Source of the DNA: an uncultured Flavobacteriales bacterium | Lineage (GTDB): Bacteria; Bacteroidota; Bacteroidia; Flavobacteriales; Flavobacteriaceae | NCBI GenBank assembly: GCA_913009535.1 | Contig: CAJVXR010000049.1 | Coordinates: forward strand, 1 to 10,856 | Reading direction: 5' to 3' | Length of the DNA: 10,856 nt | Part shown: piece by piece, positions 1 through 5,348 of the stretch | Layout of the letters: every line of letters starts with the position of its first letter | How positions within the stretch are numbered: position 1 is the stretch's first letter | The notes under the pieces: model-generated | Seen by the model: the letters and a program-made list of their open reading frames with translations, nothing else | Database searches by the model: none | What the model was told of the DNA's origin: nothing | Translations under genes and position numbers: made by a program

Positions 1-732
1 GATGAGGTTCACATGCTATCAACCTCTGCCTTTAACGCTTTTTTAAAGACCTTAGAAGAGCCTCCTAAGCATTGTATATTTATTTTAGCTACAACTGAAA
101 AGCATAAGATTATTCCAACAATCTTATCTAGGTGTCAGATTTACGATTTTAAAAGAATTAATAATAAAGACATTGTAAGTTATTTAATTAATATCTGCAA
201 TAAAGAAGAGGTTAAGTTTGAAACTGAAGCGTTAGAAATAATTGCAAACAAAGCAGATGGGGCAATGAGAGATGCACTATCGATATTTGACAGAATATTA
301 AGTTATAACAATAAAGAAATTACTGTAAAAGATGTAAGTCTTAATTTAAATGTCTTAGATCAAGAGGTTTTTTCAAAATCAATAGACCTTATATTAGAAA
401 ATAATATTCCTGAATTACTTTTACTAATCGACGGAGTAATTTCTAAAGGATTTGAAGGAGTTAATTTTATTTCAGGATTATCAACTTACTGTAGAAATCT
501 ATTGATTTCAAAAAATGACAAGACAATCATATTATTAGACTATTCTGAAAGCTCTAAAGATAAAATGATAGATCAAGCCAAAAAAGTAACAACAGAAGTT
601 ATAATACATTGCTTGGAATTATTAAATAAATGTGAAATTAATTATAGATCAAGTATAAATCAAAGATTATTAGTCGAATTAACTATTATGCAGCTAGGTT
701 CCCTAACACTAGCTGATAAAAAAAAAACTTAA
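1..732 (+). CDS. dnaX: DNA polymerase III gamma/tau subunit, gamma-length reading frame (5' end outside window)
   Basis: This is the clamp-loader ATPase subunit that, with delta and delta', loads the sliding clamp onto primed DNA. The gene enters from the left edge in frame with base 1 (DEVHMLS...), so the ATG at 13 is internal and the Walker A half is outside the window. Visible are the Walker B region DEVHMLS (1-21), the conserved NAFLKTLEEPP stretch, the sensor-1 strand FILATTEKHKIIPTILSRC carrying the SRC arginine-finger motif (about 79-138), the AAA+ lid, and the helical domain III that forms the clamp-loader collar (about 330-690). The frame ends DKKKT-stop directly after ten A residues, which is where a gamma form would end. 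The family's C-terminal domain is not lost: it continues in the -1 frame (next entry). Family assignment is near certain. Whether this stop is used in vivo or is a sequence error is open. Confidence 0.93.
   Translation, partial: DEVHMLSTSAFNAFLKTLEEPPKHCIFILATTEKHKIIPTILSRCQIYDFKRINNKDIVSYLINICNKEEVKFETEALEIIANKADGAMRDALSIFDRILSYNNKEITVKDVSLNLNVLDQEVFSKSIDLILENNIPELLLLIDGVISKGFEGVNFISGLSTYCRNLLISKNDKTIILLDYSESSKDKMIDQAKKVTTEVIIHCLELLNKCEINYRSSINQRLLVELTIMQLGSLTLADKKKT
691..715 (+). promoter_or_regulatory. RNA hairpin immediately upstream of the dnaX slippery run
   Basis: CAGCTAG (691-697) and CTAGCTG (709-715) are perfect inverted complements. The stem extends with GTT (698-700) pairing to AAC (705-707), leaving A708 bulged and a CCCT tetraloop: ten pairs in all. 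The stem ends two bases before the A10 run. Structures just 5' of a slippage motif are known to stimulate productive transcriptional slippage in a terminator-like way, and they can also modulate ribosomal frameshifting. It is not a terminator in either direction: on the + strand no T-run follows, and on the - strand the T-run lies before the stem. The bases also code for conserved-looking protein, so the function is inferred from position only. Confidence 0.5.
718..727 (+). promoter_or_regulatory. A10 slippery run at the dnaX gamma/tau junction
   Basis: Ten consecutive A residues are read GAT AAA AAA AAA ACT TAA in the upstream frame. Bases 720-726 form A AAA AAA in the phase needed for tandem -1 slippage, and the zero-frame stop follows after one further codon. 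A -1 shift, or a transcript with eleven (or eight) A residues, opens the tau frame as AAC TTA AAT TTT. A transcript with nine A residues would instead end as KKKLKF-stop. A/T homopolymers of about nine or more are known substrates for RNA-polymerase slippage, as in Thermus thermophilus dnaX. A homopolymer miscount in the assembly cannot be excluded. Confidence 0.6.
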
Positions 733-1304
733 ATTTTAAAATAATTCCTTACGAATATTTTAAAAACTCTATTCCAAAAAAAATAATTTCAACAGAAGAG
801 CCCACTCTAATTAAGCAGAATAAACCAAAATTAGATATTAAGATAAGTGGTAGTTCTGGGTTATCTCTAAAAAGTATAAAAACTATAAAAAACCACGAAC
901 TTAAAGTAAATGAATCTGTAATAAACCTCGATGAGCTTCCAAAGGATATATTTAATGAGTCAGACCTAGTTAATACATGGAATAAATATTCTGATAAAGT
1001 TGAATCCTCAGGAAAATATAACTTAGCATCAATTCTTAGAATAGATATTCCAAAACTAGATGGATATAATATTTGTTTAGAATTACCCAATAGCACTAAC
1101 AAGATTGAACTTGAATCTAATCAACATGATTTATTACAGTTTGTACGTAAGGATCTTAACAACTATGATATTAAGCTGAAAATTACAATTAATGAGAAAA
1201 TTGAAAAAAAATTCACTTATACATCAAGAGAAAAATTCGAACTCTTAAAAAGTAAGAATGAATTAATTGAAAAACTGCGAACTGACTTTAAATTAAGCTT
1301 ATAA
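726..1304 (+). CDS. dnaX: DnaX tau-specific C-terminal region, read in the -1 frame after A10
   Basis: From 726 the -1 frame is open for 192 codons to TAA at 1302-1304. It begins NLNFKIIPYEYFKNSI, the natural sequel to the ...DKKK end of the upstream frame. It contains the Bacteroidota tau landmark GLSLKSI (at about 859-879), a TWNKYSDKV helix, and a domain with LASILRIDIP, LELPNSTNKIELE, LNNYDIKLKITINE and the closing REKFELLKSKNELIEKLRTDFKL. I recognise these as the C-terminal part of flavobacterial tau, which in well-studied bacteria contacts the polymerase and helicase. I found no in-frame Met, so it cannot be a separate ATG-started gene and must be joined to the upstream frame, effectively join(1..726,726..1304). 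Its stop overlaps the 3' end of ppx on the other strand by six bases. A standard gene caller would leave this stretch blank. Confidence 0.88.
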   Translation, partial: NLNFKIIPYEYFKNSIPKKIISTEEPTLIKQNKPKLDIKISGSSGLSLKSIKTIKNHELKVNESVINLDELPKDIFNESDLVNTWNKYSDKVESSGKYNLASILRIDIPKLDGYNICLELPNSTNKIELESNQHDLLQFVRKDLNNYDIKLKITINEKIEKKFTYTSREKFELLKSKNELIEKLRTDFKLSL

Positions 1305-2213
1305 ATCATTAAAATCATACCCAAACGAATTTGTATTATTTAATTTTCTTATAATACCATCAGCAAGACCCACTCTTGGGACAATAACTGACTTAGACTT
1401 TGCATATTGCATTGATTTAAGTAGTATTCTAGTAGCTGGCACTATGACATCAGATCTATCTGGGTTGAATCCTAATTTTGTAATTCTTTCTTCATAGGTA
1501 AGCTTAGAGATTTTATTATAAAATTTTTGAATAAAAGAATACGGAATTGATTGGCTAACTCCTTTTTTAGACTCCTTTAATATCTTATTTATATTACCTC
1601 CAGATCCAATAACTATAATGTCACTATATTGTTTTGTATTGGTTTTTATCCATTTTTTATAATCACTCCAGGTATTATCATCTACTAAATTATTCAAAAA
1701 CCTTACTGTACCAATTTTAAAGGATTTTGAGGAAATAATATTACCTTTAAAAATAACACTTAATTCGGTACTTCCTCCCCCTACGTCAATAAACAGGTAC
1801 GTGTTATCAAAATTAAAATGATTCGACAAAAAAGTGTCCGCAATTATAGAAGCCTCTTCTTTTCCCGAAATCACATCTATTTGTAATTTTGATTTAGAGC
1901 ATAATTTCTCAATTACTTCCTCCCTATTAGATGCTTCTCTCATAGCAGATGTAGCACAGACTTTATACTTTAATACACCATGAATTTTCATAAGAAGTTT
2001 AAAAGCAATCATTGCATCTTTTAAACGATTAATATTGTCTTTTTTGATTTTCTTTTTTAAGAATCCATCTGCACCAAGTCGTATAGGAACTCTAACTAGG
2101 CTAATTTTTTTAACTTCAACTATTTCATTATTTTGTGAAACAACGCTAGATATTAACAACCTTACAGCGTTAGAACCGATATCAACTGCAGCAAATTTCT
2201 GTATTTTTATCAT
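1299..2213 (-). CDS. Ppx/GppA-family phosphatase (exopolyphosphatase or pppGpp phosphohydrolase)
   Basis: This 304-residue cytoplasmic enzyme has the ASKHA (actin-like) fold and probably removes terminal phosphate from polyphosphate and/or converts pppGpp to ppGpp. Key motifs are the first phosphate loop VDIGSNAVRLL (residues 10-20), ATSAMREA (87-94), SGKEEA (116-121) containing the expected catalytic glutamate, the second phosphate loop DVGGGSTEL (143-151), and GSGGN (203-207) in the adenosine-type motif. The C-terminal block VGLADGIIRKL is typical. It is the short two-domain form, lacking the C-terminal HD-like domain of E. coli Ppx. The ATG overlaps the pdxH stop as ATGA, suggesting translational coupling as the last gene of the pyrR-led group. 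Its TAA overlaps the end of the convergent dnaX tau frame. Family is certain; which substrate it prefers is not readable from sequence. Confidence 0.9.
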   Translation of the reverse strand: MIKIQKFAAVDIGSNAVRLLISSVVSQNNEIVEVKKISLVRVPIRLGADGFLKKKIKKDNINRLKDAMIAFKLLMKIHGVLKYKVCATSAMREASNREEVIEKLCSKSKLQIDVISGKEEASIIADTFLSNHFNFDNTYLFIDVGGGSTELSVIFKGNIISSKSFKIGTVRFLNNLVDDNTWSDYKKWIKTNTKQYSDIIVIGSGGNINKILKESKKGVSQSIPYSFIQKFYNKISKLTYEERITKLGFNPDRSDVIVPATRILLKSMQYAKSKSVIVPRVGLADGIIRKLNNTNSFGYDFNDL

Positions 2214-2860
2214 GGAGAGAGTCTGTCTTTAATCCAGTTTTTATTATGAAGTTTAAACCTAGCTCTATCATGTAAACGATTCTCTCCTCCTTGCCAAAAC
2301 TCAAATTCAACAGTAGAAACAATATATCCACCCCAATGAGAAGGTTTTGTTATCTCAATTTTAGAATACTTTTTATCTAGTTTATGTAATTTATCAACTA
2401 GCTCACTTTTTGATTCAATTACAGAACTTTGATTTGAAACAATTGCCCCTAACTTACTACCTCTGGGTCTTGAATTAAAATATTCAATACTTTTTGAATT
2501 TGATAATTTCTTTGCAAAACCTTTAATTATGACTTGTCGTTCATGTTGTTCCCAAAAAAAAGACAAACAAACCTTATTATTTTTATCAATAGAGATACCT
2601 TTTTCACTATTATAATTAGTGTAAAATATAAAACCATCTTTGTTATATTCTTTCAAAAGCACAACCCTACTCTTAGGAAAACCATCTACACCAACAGTTG
2701 AAAGACTCATCGCGTTTACTTCAGAATCAGAATCATCATTATCAAAATCCTGAAACCATGTATTGAATAAATCTAAAGGATTATTAAAATCCTTATAATT
2801 AAATGCAGAATTCTTTTTATAACTCTTTCTATAACTACCTAAATCAGATTTTGACGACAT
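2210..2860 (-). CDS. pdxH: Pyridoxamine/pyridoxine 5'-phosphate oxidase
   Basis: This FMN enzyme oxidises pyridoxamine or pyridoxine 5'-phosphate to pyridoxal 5'-phosphate, the last step of vitamin B6 synthesis and salvage. The full family length of 216 residues is present. Visible are SRVVLLK (64-70) and FYTNYNSEKG (79-88), the FMN-phosphate-binding strands; WEQHERQV (103-110); SRPRGSKLGA (130-139), which contributes to PLP binding; KPSHWGGY (172-179); and the signature FWQGGENRLHDR (188-199), followed by the short C-terminal motif WIKDRLSP in place of the common RLAP ending. It starts with ATG (MSSKSDLGSYR). Thirty-five A/T-rich bases separate it from rnz upstream, with no terminator seen. 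Its TGA overlaps the ppx ATG. Nothing in the sequence suggests loss of function. Confidence 0.95.
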   Translation of the reverse strand: MSSKSDLGSYRKSYKKNSAFNYKDFNNPLDLFNTWFQDFDNDDSDSEVNAMSLSTVGVDGFPKSRVVLLKEYNKDGFIFYTNYNSEKGISIDKNNKVCLSFFWEQHERQVIIKGFAKKLSNSKSIEYFNSRPRGSKLGAIVSNQSSVIESKSELVDKLHKLDKKYSKIEITKPSHWGGYIVSTVEFEFWQGGENRLHDRARFKLHNKNWIKDRLSP

Positions 2861-2895
2861 ATTTCAAATTTAATAACTAAAGATTAATAAATAAA

Positions 2896-3801
2896 TTATA
2901 TTTCAATTATTTTACTGTCTTCTGACAAAATAACTGAATTAAATTCAGTTTCCGCCTCCAATTTAAAATCATTAATATTATCATACCTAGAAGAGTAATG
3001 ACCGAGAATTAATAATTTCGCATTAGATAATCTAGCAATCATACCTGCCTGTTTAGCGGTAGAATGTTTTGTTGATTTACTTAACAATTGATGTTTTTCC
3101 AAAAATGTAGACTCATGGTATAAAGCATCACATCCAGTTATTAACTTAACTATAGATTCATCATATTCTGTATCAGAACAGTATGCATAAGATTTAGGAT
3201 TAACTCCATTAAAAGTAACTAAACTGTTTTCAATCAAATCACCATTATCGTTAATAACATTAAAACCTTGTTTTAATTTATTTACATATGCAATGTTTAC
3301 ATTAAGATCTTTAAGGGCTTCAGGATTAATTTTTCTAGGAAGATTAATTTCTTTAAATAAAAAACCATTAGTATAAATTCTGTGCGATAAAGGAATCGTC
3401 GATACCTCAATATATTCACTAATAAAAATTGTTTCGGATTTAACTGAAGATAAAATATGAAAAATTAATCTATATTTTGTCCAAGATCCAGATGCTTTTA
3501 TTTGATTAATAATTAAATCTTTAAGTCCCAAGGGACCATATATGTGAAGATCTGAAGTTCTGTTAAGTAATGAAAATGTTGATATTAGTCCTATTAAACC
3601 AAAATAATGATCTCCATGTAAGTGAGAAATAAAAATACATTTAATTCTAGAAAACTTAATTTTATTTTTTCTTAATCCAAGCTGTGTTCCTTCTCCACAA
3701 TCAATTAAAAATATTTCGTTTTGAATTTCTAAAACCTGTGATGACAGATTGTTACCTAATTTAGGCATGGCACTATAACATCCAATAATTGTAATTTTCA
3801 A
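2896..3801 (-). CDS. rnz: Ribonuclease Z (tRNA 3'-processing endonuclease)
   Basis: This metallo-beta-lactamase-fold endonuclease removes 3' trailers from precursor tRNAs. The zinc-binding signature HLHGDH is at residues 60-65, with further expected ligands H140 (PLSHR), D210 (CSDTEY), and H268 (LGHYSSRY); H246 (KHSTA) matches the family's conserved HST motif. NNLSSQVLEI and FLIDCGEGTQLGLRK (31-45) are typical of the short bacterial form, and 301 residues is the usual length. The start is TTG at 3799-3801. No alternative upstream start is possible, because the codon two before it (TAA, 3805-3807) is the pyrB stop in the same frame. The next Met (residue 12) would delete the first beta strand MKITIIG. 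Three bases separate it from pyrB, so translation probably depends on reinitiation after pyrB. Confidence 0.94.
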   Translation of the reverse strand: MKITIIGCYSAMPKLGNNLSSQVLEIQNEIFLIDCGEGTQLGLRKNKIKFSRIKCIFISHLHGDHYFGLIGLISTFSLLNRTSDLHIYGPLGLKDLIINQIKASGSWTKYRLIFHILSSVKSETIFISEYIEVSTIPLSHRIYTNGFLFKEINLPRKINPEALKDLNVNIAYVNKLKQGFNVINDNGDLIENSLVTFNGVNPKSYAYCSDTEYDESIVKLITGCDALYHESTFLEKHQLLSKSTKHSTAKQAGMIARLSNAKLLILGHYSSRYDNINDFKLEAETEFNSVILSEDSKIIEI

Positions 3802-3804
3802 TTT

Positions 3805-4740
3805 TTATTTTTTGAGAGGTTTTTTTTGTGCTAATAAGTAAATAATAGCCATTCTTATTGCAACACCATTTTCTACTTGGTCTAAAATTATAGAGTTTTT
3901 AGAATCTGCAACATCACTAGAAATTTCCACTCCTCTATTAATTGGACCTGGATGCATAACATAGATTTCTTTATCTAAAGATTTTAATATATCTAATGTC
4001 AAACCATATTGCTGAACATATTCTCTAACTGAAGGAAAAAAGCTATTAGTCATTCTTTCATTCTGTAATCTTAACATATTAACAACGTCACACCATTTAA
4101 GAGCCTTTAAAAAATCGTATTCAACTTTTACTCCAAGTTTATGTAAGTATTTAGGTATAAGTGTTTTTGGACCACAAACCATAACATTTGCACCCTGTAA
4201 TTGTAATGCATAGATATTAGATAGTGCAACTCTACTATGAGATATATCACCTACTATTAAAATATTTCTATTTTTTAAATTACCAATTTTTTCTTTAATT
4301 GAATACGAATCTAATAATGCTTGTGTCGGGTGCTCATTAGCACCATCTCCTGCATTAATTATAGTAGCATCTACATTGTTTGCAAGTAATATAGCAGCTC
4401 CAGGGTTAGGATGCCTTAAAACTACCATATCGACTTTCATAGATAGAATATTGTTAACTGTATCTATAAGTGTTTCCCCTTTTTTTACTGAAGATTGAGA
4501 TGATGAAAAGTTAATAACATCAGCAGACAACCTCTTCTCTGCTAATTCAAATGATAATTTAGTTCTTGTAGAGTTTTCAAAAAACAAATTTGCTATTGTA
4601 ATATCTCTTAGTGAGGGCACTTTTTTTATAGACCTATTTATTACTTCTTTAAAATGATCTGCAGTTTTGAATATCAGATTAATATCATTAATATTCAAAT
4701 GCTTAATTCCTAATAAATGATTAACACTTAATTCGTTCAT
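3805..4740 (-). CDS. pyrB: Aspartate carbamoyltransferase catalytic subunit
   Basis: The enzyme joins carbamoyl phosphate and aspartate to give N-carbamoyl-aspartate, the committed step of pyrimidine synthesis. The 311 residues carry the carbamoyl-phosphate loop FENSTRTK (54-61), the mobile loop SSVKKGET (83-90) supplying an active-site Ser and Lys, HPTQ (137-140), VGDISHSR (163-170), an RLQ segment at 224-226 for aspartate binding, and HPGPINRG (263-270). These identify ATCase rather than ornithine transcarbamoylase. No regulatory pyrI gene is adjacent. It follows pyrR, the order seen in many bacteria that keep PyrR, and its ATG shares one base with the pyrR stop (TAATG). The C-terminus is lysine-rich (QKKPLKK), encoded partly by an A8 run. 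Confidence 0.97.
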   Translation of the reverse strand: MNELSVNHLLGIKHLNINDINLIFKTADHFKEVINRSIKKVPSLRDITIANLFFENSTRTKLSFELAEKRLSADVINFSSSQSSVKKGETLIDTVNNILSMKVDMVVLRHPNPGAAILLANNVDATIINAGDGANEHPTQALLDSYSIKEKIGNLKNRNILIVGDISHSRVALSNIYALQLQGANVMVCGPKTLIPKYLHKLGVKVEYDFLKALKWCDVVNMLRLQNERMTNSFFPSVREYVQQYGLTLDILKSLDKEIYVMHPGPINRGVEISSDVADSKNSIILDQVENGVAIRMAIIYLLAQKKPLKK

Positions 4741-5276
4741 TATTTATTTATTATATAAACACAGTCCTCCTCTTTATCATCACTCCAGCTAACATTTACT
4801 TTTTGATTTTCATAAACATCAATTTGTCTACCTCTATAATCTGGCTGAATTGGTAAATGTCTACTAAACCTTCTGTCTATTAGTATCAATAATTCGATAT
4901 TTTTGGGTCTACCAAAAGTTTCAACAGCAGTTAGTGCAGCTCTTATAGATCTCCCTGTAAATAAAACATCATCTATAAAGACAACTTTCTTTCCTTCTAC
5001 CTGAATATTATCAGTAGAATTTGCTTCTAAAATTTTCTCATTTCTTCTAAAATCATCTCTATAAAAAGTTATATCTAATAAGCCGTGATTTATATTTAAA
5101 ATATTATAAGTAGTAGATAATATTTCTACTAATCTATTTAGTAAAAATTTGCCTCTAGGCTGCAAACCAATTAATATAGTATTAGAAAAATCTTGGTGAT
5201 TTTCAATTAATTGACAAGCAAGTCTTTGTAGAATAATATCTATCTCCTTTTTATTAAGTATGATATTTTTACTCAT
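4740..5276 (-). CDS. pyrR: PyrR bifunctional protein: pyr regulator / uracil phosphoribosyltransferase
   Basis: This is a type I phosphoribosyltransferase-fold protein. Family members make UMP from uracil and PRPP, and in Firmicutes they bind pyr mRNA to cause attenuation. The PRPP loop VVFIDDVLFTGRS is at 98-110; IGLQPRG (36-42), LDITFYRDD (67-75) and the C-terminal VNVSW block are typical, and 178 residues is normal. I place the start at ATG 5274-5276. The codon before it is TTG and could extend the protein by one residue, but ATG is the more likely start. It is the first gene after the rpsA terminator and leads the pyrR-pyrB-rnz-pdxH-ppx group. The spacer from terminator stem to ATG is only 38 bases, too short for a classical PyrR-controlled attenuator, so the regulatory role here is uncertain and UPRT activity may be its main job. 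Confidence 0.94.
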   Translation of the reverse strand: MSKNIILNKKEIDIILQRLACQLIENHQDFSNTILIGLQPRGKFLLNRLVEILSTTYNILNINHGLLDITFYRDDFRRNEKILEANSTDNIQVEGKKVVFIDDVLFTGRSIRAALTAVETFGRPKNIELLILIDRRFSRHLPIQPDYRGRQIDVYENQKVNVSWSDDKEEDCVYIINK

Positions 5277-5291
5277 CAATTTCTATTTTTA

Positions 5292-5299
5292 TAAATATA
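5292..5299 (-). promoter_or_regulatory. Possible -7 promoter element for pyrR
   Basis: Read on the - strand this is TATATTTA, close to the Bacteroidota -7 consensus TAnnTTTG (last base differs). It lies 15 bases upstream of the pyrR ATG, implying a very short leader. The only TTTG upstream (5325-5328) lies 25 bases away, inside the terminator hairpin, which is longer than the usual spacing of about 19-21. In such AT-rich DNA a match of this quality can arise by chance. A promoter is expected here because the terminator separates pyrR from rpsA. Confidence 0.25.
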
Positions 5300-5309
5300 G
5301 AATTAAGTT

Positions 5310-5340
5310 AAAAAAAAAGCCTTTCAAAAGAAAGGCTTTT
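5310..5340 (-). terminator. Intrinsic terminator of rpsA
   Basis: AAAAGCCTTTC (5315-5325) and GAAAGGCTTTT (5330-5340) form a perfect 11-bp stem around a four-base loop. On the - strand it begins eight bases after the rpsA stop and runs into nine T residues (complement of 5310-5318), a textbook intrinsic terminator. In the + direction the stem is followed by only TTTT, so it would be weak that way, and no + strand gene needs it. It ends the lon-porQ-cmk-rpsA group and isolates pyrR. Confidence 0.93.
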
Positions 5341-5348
5341 ATAAGAAA

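Noticed and set aside
691..732. The hairpin near the end of the gamma frame as a transcription terminator
   Set aside because: In the + direction it is followed by A10, not a T-run, and on the - strand the T-run precedes the stem. Coding sequence for tau also continues beyond it.
749..1102. 117-codon open frame on the - strand
   Set aside because: It lies antisense to the tau C-terminal coding region, resembles no known protein, and is readily explained as a shadow of that frame.
691..1304. dnaX as a decayed pseudogene
   Set aside because: dnaX is essential and both parts are intact with conserved motifs up to and beyond a single homopolymer. One simple shift restores the whole protein, which fits recoding or a sequencing error better than decay.
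2035..2232. 65-codon open frame on the + strand
   Set aside because: It is antisense to the well-supported 5' part of the Ppx/GppA gene; no start context or recognisable protein.
5277..5279. TTG as the pyrR start (one residue longer); a similar TTG precedes porQ at 9164-9166
   Set aside because: An ATG follows immediately in both cases and is the more likely start. The shared TTGATG is probably coincidence in T-rich leaders.
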